From: Muribaculum sp.
GTDB taxonomy: Bacteria > Bacillota > Clostridia > Lachnospirales > Lachnospiraceae
Length of the DNA: 64,000 nt
Assembly (NCBI GenBank): GCA_023663735.1
Contig: JAMPGV010000004.1
Location: 1 to 64,000, forward strand
Direction: 5' to 3'
Numbering within the stretch: the stretch's first letter is position 1; each line of letters opens with the position of its first letter. The translations under genes were made by a program, and so were the position numbers. The notes beneath the pieces are model-generated. The model made no database searches. It was not told the origin of the DNA and saw only the letters and a program-made list of their open reading frames with translations. This document shows, one piece after another, positions 47,410-56,853 of this stretch.

Positions 47410-47429
47410 TTACATACAATACCTGTCTT

Positions 47430-48515
47430 TTAGCGTTTGATATCGTAATTCATATTCATCAGATTCCGGATGGCCTTATCGTCGTCCGTGATGTTGGCGT
47501 CCCCGTGAATCGTATGTTTGATGGCGCTGCTCGCCACCGCGAAATTAATCATATCCATAGCTTTGTAATGGTGCATGATCGCATAGATCAAGCCGGATGC
47601 AAACGCGTCGCCGCCGCCCACGCGATCCAAAATGTTGAAGGTGAACAGTTTGCTTTCAAACGTGTGTCCGTCATACCACATATACGCTTTCAGGCTGTTC
47701 TCGCTGCCGCTGTGGGCATAACGCACATGTCTGGCGATGCATTTCAGATTGGGATACCGCTCCACAAACGCCTTGAAAATCTCATCCTGCTGTTCGTAGG
47801 TGGGCTGCAGGGGTACATTGTCCTTCCAGTCCCCCTTGCTGTGGTCGTTTTCGTCCCGCCACAAATGATACGGCTCGATTCCCATCAGCACATCCACATA
47901 GGGCAGGCATTTGGTACAGAAATCTCTGGCCTCCTCCCAAGTCCAGAGCAGGCTTCTGAAATTCCCGTCAAAACTCACCGTCAGTCCCTTCTCCTTGGCC
48001 TTTGCCAGACAATCCAGCACCAGCTGGGCGCAGCTTCCGCTTAGGGCGGGCGTGATACCGCTCAGATGAATCCAGTCGAACTCCTCCAGCAGCGCGTCCA
48101 GATTTACTTTAGAAAAATCATATTCGGAAAAAGCGCTGTTTTTCCGGTCATAGGTAACCTTGCTCGCACGGATTCCGTATCCGGTCTCCATATAATAGGT
48201 TCCCAGACGATGGGTAGGCGTCTCCTCGGGGGTACTCAAAATCACAGGGGTACAATGCACATCGTTGCTCCGCAGCATCCGAACCGCGCTCTTGCCCAGA
48301 CTGTTGTTGGGTACCACGGAAAAAAAGGTGCTGTCCACGCCCAGATTAGCCAGCGCCAGCGCGATATTGGCCTCGCTTCCCCCGTAACTTGCCTCAAAGG
48401 TATTGGCCATCCGTATTTTCTCGTAATTGGGCGGCGTCAGACGAAGCATGATCTCTCCCACCGCCAAAAATTTAACGTCTGCATTCTCTGCCAACAGAGG
48501 ATTCCTATGTTCCAT
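47430..48515 (-). CDS. kdgK: PfkB-family sugar kinase (2-keto-3-deoxygluconate kinase-like)
   Basis: A 361-aa ribokinase-fold kinase. The N-terminus has LAVGEIMLRLTP and ASYGGSEANIALALANLG (sugar binding). The C-terminal signature DRVGGGDAFASGLIYAIMH holds the catalytic Asp and anion hole. The KdgK assignment rests on overall resemblance and is less certain than the fold. Start choice is between 48515 and 48527, neither with a well-spaced site. It heads an operon with VanZ, the secreted protein and the chemoreceptor. A promoter and palindrome upstream suggest sugar-responsive control. Confidence 0.85.
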   Translation of the reverse strand: MEHRNPLLAENADVKFLAVGEIMLRLTPPNYEKIRMANTFEASYGGSEANIALALANLGVDSTFFSVVPNNSLGKSAVRMLRSNDVHCTPVILSTPEETPTHRLGTYYMETGYGIRASKVTYDRKNSAFSEYDFSKVNLDALLEEFDWIHLSGITPALSGSCAQLVLDCLAKAKEKGLTVSFDGNFRSLLWTWEEARDFCTKCLPYVDVLMGIEPYHLWRDENDHSKGDWKDNVPLQPTYEQQDEIFKAFVERYPNLKCIARHVRYAHSGSENSLKAYMWYDGHTFESKLFTFNILDRVGGGDAFASGLIYAIMHHYKAMDMINFAVASSAIKHTIHGDANITDDDKAIRNLMNMNYDIKR

Positions 48516-48539
48516 AATAATAACCATGCCTTTCCGTGA

Positions 48540-48593
48540 CCTGCGAATTCTTGACAACGAAAAGCGCAAGCTTTTGTTGTATGCTATCGCAGG
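48540..48593 (-). promoter_or_regulatory. Leader hairpin of the sugar kinase operon
   Basis: CCTGCGA/TCGCAGG at the ends (48540-48546 and 48587-48593) enclose ACAACGAAAAGC (48554-48565)/GCTTTTGTTGT (48570-48580) with loop GCAA. It lies in the untranslated leader just before the start codon. Confidence 0.6.
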
Positions 48594-48634
48594 CACAAAT
48601 TTGCGTGTGAAAGATTCCGCTCAAGGATCCGCGC

Positions 48635-48654
48635 ATTTCATCCGCGGATGAAAT
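48635..48654. promoter_or_regulatory. Perfect 20-bp palindrome, probable operator
   Basis: ATTTCATCCGCGGATGAAAT sits about 20-40 nt downstream of the predicted start of transcription of the sugar kinase operon. This position suits a LacI- or GntR-type repressor acting as roadblock. No repressor gene is in the window. Confidence 0.7.
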
Positions 48655-48678
48655 ACGCGTCCTATCGCTGCTTCTTTT

Positions 48679-48708
48679 ATTATACAAAATCCCTCTGTGA
48701 ACCGTCAA
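48679..48708 (-). promoter_or_regulatory. Sigma-A promoter of the sugar kinase operon
   Basis: Minus-strand TTGACG (48703-48708), an 18-bp spacer and TATAAT (48679-48684). Confidence 0.8.
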
Positions 48709-48752
48709 CAGAAAATATTTGATTGAATTCATTTAGATTTATTTGATCAAAT

Positions 48753-50525
48753 TCATTTGATTTCTTCCGTCTCTATGATGAATTGCACGCTGCCCGTCTT
48801 CCCCGGCAGAATTCCGCCATAATTGATGTACCTTCCGTCCGCCTCCTTCACGGCTCTTAAGCGCTTCACAAGATTCTCCAGATCTTCATCCGCAAGTTCC
48901 GCCAGCTCCTGAATCCCTTCTTTGTCAAACTTCTTGACGCCGTCGGCGAACGTCTCGACCCCATCCGTCAATTCCTGATATCCGTTCTGCAGCTTTGTCC
49001 CCGCTTCCTTCAGTTCTCCCACGCCGTCGTTTAGGCTCTCGGCTCCCTCATAAAGCTTGCCGATCCCCTTGTTAAAGGTCTTGATCCCTTCCGTGAGTTT
49101 GGCGCTCCCCTCCGCAAGCTGTGCAACCGAGTCCGCCATCTGTTTCATGGACGCTGCAGACGCCGTCTCCATGGCGGACATGCACGCCTCCAACGCCTGA
49201 ATGTCCGCGCGCAGCGCGGTGATCTGTTCCTGCATCTGCGCGTCCCCGCCTGCAGCGCCCTCCAGCGCCGCAAGTCTCGTCTCCATATCCGCCAAAATCA
49301 CACGGATGTCCGGCGCTTCCTCCGTCTTGTCTTCCCCGCCTGTATTTTCTCCCCCGTCTTCGCCCTCCTGTCCCTGTGGAGCCGCAGCTCCCGAGACGGC
49401 GGCCTGCAGCGCCTCCAGACCTGCCTGCAGCGCCTCGGCGCCCTTCAAAATGCTCTTTTTGCCCGAGTCCAGCGTTCCGATTCCCTGCTGCAGCGCCGCG
49501 GTTCCCTCCTTCACAGCGCCCACCGCATCCACATACTCCGACAAATAATTTCCGAACTCACCGACGCCGTCCGTCAGCTCCCGGCACCCTTCCACCAATT
49601 TGCCGGACGCCTCCTTCAGCTCTTCCATGCTGTCAATCAGCTCCTCCACATCGTCAAGCCCCTCCGTATTCATATCCTCAAAAGTGCCTGTGCTGATGAC
49701 GGTGGCCGTAAATTCCAGCGCAAAATCGGTAACCTGTGCAGTGATCTCCATGTAATCCGGTATTTCGATTTCCTTGCCCAGCTCCTCATACTCCGCAAGC
49801 CGCAGACTGTCCGCAAGCCCCGGATAGGCATAGCCCACCGCCAGCCGCTCCTCCCCCAGAGACATCAATTTCCCGTTCGTCACCTGAACATCCGAAAACA
49901 CATCTTTCGGGAGCAATATCATGGAAAAAGCCGCAAACGGCACACAGACCTCCAGACGTTCGCCCTCTATGTTGATCTGTTCTCTCCGATGATTCTCATA
50001 ATCAATGCGCATACGCAGTCTGCCGCTCTGTCCGGCAAGCTCCTCGGGCGTCACGCTCCTGCCGTCCAGCTCATAACAAATCCGCACGGTGACCGGAAGC
50101 GGCTCCCCGCTCTTCCCCTCATATCGGATATCCGCACCGCTGTTTTCCCAGATCAGACTGCCGTCCGCCCCGAGCCGATACCCCTCGTCCCCCTCCATGT
50201 TTCGGATCTCCGAAAGGACGGTGCGGTCTTCCAGCGAACCGCCTTCCGCACTTTTCAGCCTCGTCTCCACGGTGACTGCATATACCTCGCCCGTCGCCGT
50301 GGCATCCGCATAGACGGTTTCTTCCTTGTCATACACCGCGGCGGAGCGGGGAGGTTCCGTCTGCGGCGGAAGCGTCTGCGCAATCGTCCGCTCCACGGGC
50401 GCCTCCGTCTTCCCAGCCTCATTTCCGCACGACGCAAGCCATACGCACGCCGACAGCGCGCAAACGCCGACACACCGCCGGATCCTCCGCTGCATCCATT
50501 TTCTATTGAAACAATCCTTCTCCAT
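48753..50525 (-). CDS. YhgE-like coiled-coil lipoprotein
   Basis: A 590-aa lipoprotein; the signal ends at WLASC. An N-terminal beta-rich domain of about 250 residues is followed by long heptad/10-residue repeats of the YhgE/Pip type (KLVEGCRELTDGVGEFG, ALQQGIGTLDSGKK, LAEGSAKLTEGIKTF, LYEGAESLNDGVGEL). A short beta-strand end closes it. Proteins of this kind accompany MacB/FtsX-type exporters. The start at 50525 has GGAGG at 7 nt. It follows the permease gene, with element copy 3 inserted between. Confidence 0.85.
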   Translation of the reverse strand: MEKDCFNRKWMQRRIRRCVGVCALSACVWLASCGNEAGKTEAPVERTIAQTLPPQTEPPRSAAVYDKEETVYADATATGEVYAVTVETRLKSAEGGSLEDRTVLSEIRNMEGDEGYRLGADGSLIWENSGADIRYEGKSGEPLPVTVRICYELDGRSVTPEELAGQSGRLRMRIDYENHRREQINIEGERLEVCVPFAAFSMILLPKDVFSDVQVTNGKLMSLGEERLAVGYAYPGLADSLRLAEYEELGKEIEIPDYMEITAQVTDFALEFTATVISTGTFEDMNTEGLDDVEELIDSMEELKEASGKLVEGCRELTDGVGEFGNYLSEYVDAVGAVKEGTAALQQGIGTLDSGKKSILKGAEALQAGLEALQAAVSGAAAPQGQEGEDGGENTGGEDKTEEAPDIRVILADMETRLAALEGAAGGDAQMQEQITALRADIQALEACMSAMETASAASMKQMADSVAQLAEGSAKLTEGIKTFNKGIGKLYEGAESLNDGVGELKEAGTKLQNGYQELTDGVETFADGVKKFDKEGIQELAELADEDLENLVKRLRAVKEADGRYINYGGILPGKTGSVQFIIETEEIK

Positions 50526-50545
50526 GTCCATACCTCCCTGCACAC

Positions 50546-50557
50546 CTTTCTATTCCA
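50546..50557. repeat. 12-bp direct repeat flanking element copy 3
   Basis: CTTTCTATTCCA occurs here and at 50764-50775, on both sides of copy 3. The right copy contains the permease stop codon. Confidence 0.85.
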
Positions 50558-50763
50558 TAAACAATTGCGAAACACTATTTTCCGAAATCCGAATTGTGCA
50601 GATTGTATATTCATAAGCAGACCCTAGCGAACCGTTGGCACTTAGGCGCTGTATTTTAGCGCCTTATGTGCCATTACGGTGAGGTGGGAGCAAGAGCATG
50701 TCTGCGTTGAATGTACAATCTGCACAATGACACTTCTCGAAGTGAGCGTTTCGCAATCGCCCA
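50558..50763 (+). mobile_element. Dispersed structured element, copy 3 (206 bp)
   Basis: Ends CAATTGCGAAACACT and GCGTTTCGCAATCGCCCA form the terminal inverted repeat. Stems in order: ATTGTGCA (50593-50600)/TGCACAAT (50721-50728); ATTGTATATTCA (50602-50613)/TGAATGTACAAT (50708-50719); GCAGAC (50617-50622)/GTCTGC (50700-50705); ACCGT/ACGGT; TGGCAC (50636-50641)/GTGCCA (50668-50673); AGGCGCT (50644-50650)/AGCGCCT (50658-50664) with loop GTATTTT. It separates the permease and lipoprotein genes, both on the minus strand, and is antisense to them. Confidence 0.87.
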
Positions 50764-50767
50764 CTTT

Positions 50768-53089
50768 CTATTCCACATTTTTGAGCGCTTCCTCCATCGG
50801 CACGGCGCACACTTTGCGGTATTCCAGCAGCGCCACCACCGCATAGGTTCCCAGCCCCATCAGAAACATCCGCAGATAGATCCCGCTGTCCATATAAAAC
50901 GGAATCCATCCCGTGATGCTGCTCATCATGACCGCCTTGAACAAAACAACCATAATTTCCCGCTCTATGGGCATACTGACCAGCAGGCACAGCACCACGA
51001 CAATGGTGGTGGAAAGAATATAGAGCCTTCCGATCTCCCCGTTTGTATAGCCCAGTATTTTCGCCATGGAAATGGACTGCGCGTTGCGCTCGATAATGAT
51101 TTTGGACAACAGGAAAATAATCACCATGAAAATCAATATGGCAAACCCGTCCACCAGAAGCATCATGCTGCCCATGGAGACGTCCAGCTGTCTGGAGATC
51201 TTAGTCAGCGCCTCCAAGTCAATCACGGAGCCGATATATTCCTCATCAATATCCGTAATCTCCGTATCGGAGAGATAACCGCAGAAATAATCCTCCCCCA
51301 GATCAAACACACGGTTCAGGAAGCTCCGATCCATAAAGACCGCGACGGCGCCCATGTAGTCGTAGACGCCCGCCACATAGAATTCATAATACTGCTCCTC
51401 ATAACTTTCCTTGAGTACGATGGAATCCCCCGCTCCTATGTCGAATTTATCCGCATAGGCCGATGAAATATAGACCGCGCCGTCAGCCCCGGCGACAGGG
51501 ATGTAGCGGCTGTCCGGCTCCACGCCGTAGAGCAGCACCTCCTCGCTCTTATACATGCCGCCCTCCGGCGTCCTCAGCGAATAGGCGCTGAATTGTTCCG
51601 CCGTCTCATTCTCCGTCTCCACCGCCGCCCGGAAGCGCAGCAGGGCAATCATACTCTCCAGTTTATGCGTATCGTCCAAAGCCGCATAGGGAACCTGCAG
51701 GAAATATTGATACCGACACAAAAGATTCTGCTCCATCTCCTCCTGATAATGCGCCAGAATGGACGGAAAGAGCATACCGAACATCAACAGCAGATTGGCG
51801 AACAGCACTCCCACAAACAGCACGATATAATTGCTCCTGTTCTGGAAAATGACGCGCAGCCGGAATCTGCCGAAAAAAGGAATCCAATACGGCAGGGCGG
51901 CCGCCCGCTTCTGCGTCCTGCCGGACACATCCCTGCGCAGAAAACGAAGCGGCGCCAGACGCAGTTTTCTCCTGAGGGCCAGAAACGTGATGCCTGCCAT
52001 CAAAATCCCCGGCACCACGGTAGTCATCAAAAATGCCTCCGCATTCCAGACCGTCACATAGGTGGGCAGACTGTAGCTCCCGTAATACATGGATGCGCAG
52101 ATGTCCTTAAAGACCGTGTATCCCAGAATATTTCCGGCCAAAGCCCCCGCAAACGTCACCGCAAGCGGAGCGGCCATATAATGCCGTATCAGTTCCCCTT
52201 TCGTGTAACCCGAGGCTCGAAGCGTGCCGATGACGCCGGCCTCCTGTACGATCGTGTTGCCGATCGTGATGCCAAACACGAAAGCCATGATCGCAATGAC
52301 AATATAGAGAAGCACCGCCATCATCGCCTTATCGCTTCCCATATCCTCCCCGGTAAACATGATCGCCTGATTCTGATATCTGGGGACATAGGCCTGCAGA
52401 TGCGTCCGGGCATTCACCACTTCCAGAAGGTCCTCCGCCAGTTCTCGCTCCTCCTCTTCCCCCTGCGGCGGATCCACATATTTCCAGCTGTAGGAATAGT
52501 GCAGGTTCGACGTGTCAAACTCCGCAAATTCCTCGGCGCTGACCACGGCGACGCCGAATTTCACCGCGTCGAACATGGTATCGTTATTATCCGAGAAGAG
52601 GCAGGAGTAGTCCGGGAGCGCCACCAGCCCGGTCACGCTCCAAGAATAGCGCCCGCCCTCCAAGACATCTCCCACCGCTATGGAATTATTGTCGGCATAC
52701 ATGCGGTCAACGGCGATCTCTCCTTGGCCCGCAGGCATCCGCCCTTCCATCAGGCAGACCAGATTCACCTGCGTGCGATCCGCAAACACGCGCAGCGTAC
52801 TGTCGTTGGTCAAATCTTCCTCTATGTAGAGATTGTCGTAGAGCGTGACGCCAAAGTTTTCAATCTCTTTGGCCTGCGCGCGGTTCATCTTCTTGTCCAG
52901 CCGGAAATTACCGTCTTCGATATGATAGGTTTCAAAGCCTTCATCATAGGCGATCATCATACTGCCGTCCGCCACCAGAAACCCGGACACAAAGCCGATG
53001 GTAGCGGTGAGCAATAGGAAAATGACGCTATATTTTGCAAATTCGCCCTTCAGCTCTCTGGGCAGACGCTTGCGCAAAGGATTTCTCAT
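50768..53089 (-). CDS. FtsX-like ABC transporter permease
   Basis: A 773-aa permease of the MacB/FtsX type with duplicated organisation: helix near 22-42, large outside domain, three-helix bundle (TSDKAMMAVLLYIVIAIMAFVFGI region), a second outside domain and a final bundle (SMGSMMLLVDGFAILIFMVIIF). Family members move or pull substrates outside the membrane using ATPase stroke rather than classical transport. The start has AGGAGG. It lies 8 nt after the ATPase gene. Confidence 0.93.
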   Translation of the reverse strand: MRNPLRKRLPRELKGEFAKYSVIFLLLTATIGFVSGFLVADGSMMIAYDEGFETYHIEDGNFRLDKKMNRAQAKEIENFGVTLYDNLYIEEDLTNDSTLRVFADRTQVNLVCLMEGRMPAGQGEIAVDRMYADNNSIAVGDVLEGGRYSWSVTGLVALPDYSCLFSDNNDTMFDAVKFGVAVVSAEEFAEFDTSNLHYSYSWKYVDPPQGEEEERELAEDLLEVVNARTHLQAYVPRYQNQAIMFTGEDMGSDKAMMAVLLYIVIAIMAFVFGITIGNTIVQEAGVIGTLRASGYTKGELIRHYMAAPLAVTFAGALAGNILGYTVFKDICASMYYGSYSLPTYVTVWNAEAFLMTTVVPGILMAGITFLALRRKLRLAPLRFLRRDVSGRTQKRAAALPYWIPFFGRFRLRVIFQNRSNYIVLFVGVLFANLLLMFGMLFPSILAHYQEEMEQNLLCRYQYFLQVPYAALDDTHKLESMIALLRFRAAVETENETAEQFSAYSLRTPEGGMYKSEEVLLYGVEPDSRYIPVAGADGAVYISSAYADKFDIGAGDSIVLKESYEEQYYEFYVAGVYDYMGAVAVFMDRSFLNRVFDLGEDYFCGYLSDTEITDIDEEYIGSVIDLEALTKISRQLDVSMGSMMLLVDGFAILIFMVIIFLLSKIIIERNAQSISMAKILGYTNGEIGRLYILSTTIVVVLCLLVSMPIEREIMVVLFKAVMMSSITGWIPFYMDSGIYLRMFLMGLGTYAVVALLEYRKVCAVPMEEALKNVE

Positions 53090-53097
53090 GCCGCCTC

Positions 53098-53796
53098 CTA
53101 CCAGTCCAGATCTTTGGCCTGAATTTTCGTCTCGTTGAGATAGCTTCTGCGGATCTGGCCGTCCCGGAAATGCACCACCCTGTCCGCCATGTTCTTGATG
53201 GCGTCATTGTGCGTCACCATCACCACGGTATTGCCGTATTTTTGATTGACCGTTTCGATCAACTGCAGAATCTCCTTGGACGTCTTGTAGTCCAGAGCGC
53301 CAGTGGGTTCGTCGCAGAGCAGAATATCCGGATTCTTCACAATGGCCCGCCCGATGGCGGTGCGCTGCTGCTGTCCGCCGGAGAGCTGGTTGGGAAGCTT
53401 TCTGCGATGATCGTAAAGCCCCAAGGTGTGCAGAAGCTCATCCACATCCAGCGGCCTGTCGCCAAGGTATGCTCCCACCTCTATGTTTTCCCGCACCGTC
53501 AAATTCGGAATCAGGTTATACATCTGGAAAATATATCCCAGATGTTTCCTTCGATACCGCACAAGATGCTTTTCCCGCATGGCTGTCACGGATCTCCCGT
53601 CCATGCGGATCTCCCCTTCATCCGCCCCGTCGATTCCCCCGATAATATTCAAAAGCGTGGATTTGCCGGATCCGGAAGGCCCTAACAGCACACAGATTTC
53701 GCCTTTTCCAATCGCCAAATCGACTCCCTTCAACACTTCCACTCGGTTTTCGCCCCTGCCAAAAGACTTTTTGATCCCGCACAGCTCCAGAAACAT
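53098..53796 (-). CDS. ABC transporter ATPase (MacB/LolD type)
   Basis: A 232-aa ATPase. Walker [13 protein letters not shown], signature [15 protein letters not shown], Walker [13 protein letters not shown] and H-loop VTHNDAIK are intact. [18 protein letters not shown] is typical of lipoprotein/MacB exporters. The start at 53796 has AAGGA. It heads a three-gene operon with the FtsX permease and the YhgE-like lipoprotein. Confidence 0.95.
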   Translation of the reverse strand: MFLELCGIKKSFGRGENRVEVLKGVDLAIGKGEICVLLGPSGSGKSTLLNIIGGIDGADEGEIRMDGRSVTAMREKHLVRYRRKHLGYIFQMYNLIPNLTVRENIEVGAYLGDRPLDVDELLHTLGLYDHRRKLPNQLSGGQQQRTAIGRAIVKNPDILLCDEPTGALDYKTSKEILQLIETVNQKYGNTVVMVTHNDAIKNMADRVVHFRDGQIRRSYLNETKIQAKDLDW

Positions 53797-53833
53797 GATG
53801 ACGCTTCCTTTCAATCAGTCGTTTCTAATCATG

Positions 53834-53849
53834 GTTAGTTTAATCTAAC
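53834..53849. promoter_or_regulatory. Near-perfect palindrome before the exporter operon
   Basis: GTTAGTTTAATCTAAC is a 16-bp inverted repeat with one mismatched pair, 38 nt upstream of the ATPase start. It overlaps the region where a -10 box would follow a TTGACT. It resembles TetR-family operators; no regulator gene is adjacent. Confidence 0.55.
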
Positions 53850-53916
53850 ATTCCCCTAGTCAATCTACCACAATCCGAGCCATAAGTCAAGAATCTGACA
53901 ACAACGGATGTCAGGC

Positions 53917-54055
53917 TCCGCCAGACATCCTTATGTTAAACAAAATGGACACCCGGAATCCCGGATGCCCACTCTGCATTTTCACTATCGTTTTCTCTTT
54001 CTGATCTTTCTGATTTTTTCTCTTTCTGATCTTTTATCTTTCTGATCTTTGTTAT
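53917..54055. other. Spacer with hairpins and CTTTCTGAT repeats after pnp
   Basis: GGATGTC/GACATCC and an imperfect GGACACCCGG/CCGGATGCCC hairpin (about 53947-53970) followed on the minus strand by ATTTTGTTT probably end the pnp transcript. From 53993 to 54050 TTTCTGATC-type units recur four times at 9-16 nt spacing. No gene is seen. Confidence 0.6.
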
Positions 54056-54125
54056 TTACTTCCAATCTTCTTGGGCTTTGCCCTCACGGTTTTGCCAAAA
54101 GGCTGTGCCTGCGGCAGAAGCGGTC

Positions 54126-56216
54126 TTACTGCTGGGCCACATCCTTCATGGAGAAGCTGATTCTGCCCATCTTGTCCTTTCCGAGGCAGACCACGGTCAC
54201 CTCGTCGCCCAGAGTCAGCACATCTTCCACGCGGTTGATTCTCTGCTTGGCAATCTTGGAGATGTGAACCATCCCTTCCTTGCCGGGTGCAAACTCGATA
54301 AACGCGCCGAACTCCTTGATGCTGACCACCTTGCCCTTGAAGATCTGTCCTTCCTCGAAGTCGGTGACGATCATTTTCACCATCTCCTCGGCTTTACCCA
54401 TCATCTCCTTGTCCGTGCCGCAGATCGAAACCATGCCGTCGTCGGTGATATCGATCTTCACGCCGGTGCGGGCGATAATCTCATTGATGGTCTTGCCGCG
54501 CTGTCCCACCACATCGCCGATCTTCTCGGGATCGATCTGGATGGAAATGATCTTGGGCGCATAGGGGCCGACCTCAGGTCTGGGAGCTGCGATCGCAGGT
54601 TTCATGCAGTTATCCATAATGAAAAGTCTCGCCTCGCGGCAGCGCGCGATCGCCCCCTCCACAATGGGTCTGGTGAGACCGTGGATCTTGATGTCCATCT
54701 GGATGGCAGTGATGCCCTCGGTGGTTCCCGTCACCTTGAAGTCCATATCGCCGAAGAAATCCTCCAGCCCCTGAATATCGGTGAGCAGCACGAAATCGTC
54801 ATCGGTATCCCCGGTCACCAGACCGCAGGAGATTCCTGCCACCATCTTCTTGATGGGTACGCCTGCCGCCATCAGGGACATGCAGGAAGCGCAGGTGGAC
54901 GCCATGGACGTGGAGCCGTTGGACTCAAACGTCTCGGACACGGTACGGATCGCATAGGGGAACTCCTCCTCGGTGGGAAGCACGGGAATCAGCGCCCGCT
55001 CTGCCAGCGCGCCGTGGCCGATCTCACGTCTTCCGGGTCCGCGGGAAGGTTTGGTCTCACCCACGGAATAGGAGGGGAAATTATAATGATGCATATAGCG
55101 TTTGTTTACTTCGTTCTCATCAAGGCCGTCGATTCTCTGTGCCTCGGAGAGGGGAGCCAGCGTACACACATTGCAGATCTGGGTCTGCCCGCGGGTAAAC
55201 ATGGCTGAACCGTGTACCCGGGGAATGATATCCACCTCTGCCGCCAGCGGGCGGATCTGGGTGAGTTCCCGTCCGTCGGGACGCTTGTGATCCTTCAGGA
55301 TCATCTTGCGGACGGTCTTCTTCTGATACTGGTATACCGCATCGCCCAACAGGGCAAGCCACTCCTCATTGTCTGCAAAAGCTTCCTCCAGCTTGGCGGT
55401 AATCTGGCGGATATTCTCCTCGCGCACCTGCTTCTCGTCGGTAAATACGGCCTCCTCCATCTCGGCGGGCGTCACGATCTTTTTCATCTCCTCAAACAGC
55501 TCCTCGGGAACCGCGCAGCTTGTGTAGGTGTGCTTCGGTTTGCCCACTTCCGCCACGATCTTGTCGATGAATGCAATGATCGTCTGATTGATCTCATGCG
55601 CCTTGTAGATGGCCTCGATCATCTTCGCCTCGGGAATCTCATTGGCTCCGGCCTCGATCATGATCACTTTCTCTCTGGTGGAGGCGACGGTCAGGTTCAG
55701 ATCCCCCTCCTTCCACTGTTTCTGGGAAGGATTCACGACCAGCTCCCCGTCCACAAGCCCCATCTGCGTCATGGCGCAAGGGCCGTCAAAAGGAATATCG
55801 GAGATACAGGTGGCAATGGCGGCTCCGATCATGGCCACGATCTCGGGGCGGCACTCCGGATCCACGCTCATCACCAGATTGTTCAATGTCACGTCGTTGC
55901 GGTAATCCTTGGGGAACAGCGGACGCATGGGTCTGTCGATCACGCGGCTGGTAAGCACGGCGTTCTCGCTGGCCTTTCCCTCGCGCTTGTTAAAACCCCC
56001 GGGAATCTTCCCGGCCGCATACATTTTCTCCTCGTACTCCACGCTGAGCGGGAAGAAGTCGATTCCCTCTCTGGGCTTTTCGGACGCCGTCGCGGTACAG
56101 AGTACGGTGGTGTCGCCATAATGCATAAATGCGCAGCCGTTTGCCTGTTTGCCCACGCGGTTCACATCGACCACAAGGCGGCGGCCGCCAAGATCCATTT
56201 CATAACTTTGATACAT
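54126..56216 (-). CDS. pnp: Polyribonucleotide nucleotidyltransferase (PNPase)
   Basis: A 696-aa phosphorolytic 3'-5' exoribonuclease. Two RNase PH domains, a linking helical domain, then KH (IIARTGVKIDITDDGMVSI) and S1 (GQIFKGKVVSIKEFGAFIEF, HISKIAKQRI) RNA-binding domains. The active-site region GRREIGHGALAERAL and the metal-binding DIQGLEDFFGDMDFKVTGT are present. The start at 56216 has GGAGG. It follows rpsO, the classical pair. Confidence 0.98.
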   Translation of the reverse strand: MYQSYEMDLGGRRLVVDVNRVGKQANGCAFMHYGDTTVLCTATASEKPREGIDFFPLSVEYEEKMYAAGKIPGGFNKREGKASENAVLTSRVIDRPMRPLFPKDYRNDVTLNNLVMSVDPECRPEIVAMIGAAIATCISDIPFDGPCAMTQMGLVDGELVVNPSQKQWKEGDLNLTVASTREKVIMIEAGANEIPEAKMIEAIYKAHEINQTIIAFIDKIVAEVGKPKHTYTSCAVPEELFEEMKKIVTPAEMEEAVFTDEKQVREENIRQITAKLEEAFADNEEWLALLGDAVYQYQKKTVRKMILKDHKRPDGRELTQIRPLAAEVDIIPRVHGSAMFTRGQTQICNVCTLAPLSEAQRIDGLDENEVNKRYMHHYNFPSYSVGETKPSRGPGRREIGHGALAERALIPVLPTEEEFPYAIRTVSETFESNGSTSMASTCASCMSLMAAGVPIKKMVAGISCGLVTGDTDDDFVLLTDIQGLEDFFGDMDFKVTGTTEGITAIQMDIKIHGLTRPIVEGAIARCREARLFIMDNCMKPAIAAPRPEVGPYAPKIISIQIDPEKIGDVVGQRGKTINEIIARTGVKIDITDDGMVSICGTDKEMMGKAEEMVKMIVTDFEEGQIFKGKVVSIKEFGAFIEFAPGKEGMVHISKIAKQRINRVEDVLTLGDEVTVVCLGKDKMGRISFSMKDVAQQ

Positions 56217-56407
56217 AGTTTCCTCCATTCTGCCTTCTCAAGGCTTTTCGTCCTTGTGTTTTGTCTCCGGCTTGTATTTTTGTATTTCGACGGAACAGAG
56301 AATACCGAAACCACTGAAAAGGGCATGTCCCCCGTCTCATGCGCTTTTCAGCAATCTCGGATAATGTCTCTGTCCCGGAATTACCGCCCCTCCGGACGCA
56401 AAAGAAA

Positions 56408-56435
56408 GCGGAGCGCCCTCTCGGACCAACTCCGC
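56408..56435 (-). terminator. Hairpin between rpsO and pnp
   Basis: GCGGAG/CTCCGC with a 16-nt loop and TTTCTTTT on the minus strand, 14 nt after rpsO. Probably a partial terminator or processing site in the rpsO-pnp unit. Confidence 0.65.
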
Positions 56436-56448
56436 CTCTGCATCCGCA

Positions 56449-56715
56449 TTATTTTCTTAAGCCAAGCTTCTCAATCAGAGCGCGGTATCTGTTGATGTCT
56501 TTCTTCTTCAGATAGTCGAGAAGACCACGTCTCTGTCCGACCATTTTCAGCATACCCCTGCGGGAATGATGATCCTTGGGATTCACTTTCAGATGCTCGG
56601 TAAGCTCCTGAATTCTTGCGGTCAATACCGCCACCTGAACCTCGGGCGAACCGGTGTCGCCGGGGGTTCTCGCATACTCGTTCATAATTGCTGTTTTCTT
56701 CTCTTTGGAAATCAT
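56449..56715 (-). CDS. rpsO: 30S ribosomal protein S15
   Basis: An 88-aa ribosomal protein. [24 protein letters not shown] and [23 protein letters not shown] are diagnostic rRNA-contact segments. The start at 56715 has AGGAGGAGG; the frame upstream is not coding. Confidence 0.98.
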   Translation of the reverse strand: MISKEKKTAIMNEYARTPGDTGSPEVQVAVLTARIQELTEHLKVNPKDHHSRRGMLKMVGQRRGLLDYLKKKDINRYRALIEKLGLRK

Positions 56716-56853
56716 TGTTTCCTCCTCCTTCACTCTATAAACGCCTGATACTAAGACAGGGTCGGAGTCTCCCGCATCCGAGTATCGGCTGATCACACTC
56801 AATCACTATACCATACTCCATTTAAAATGTAAAGTATTCCGTGTGATTTTTTG

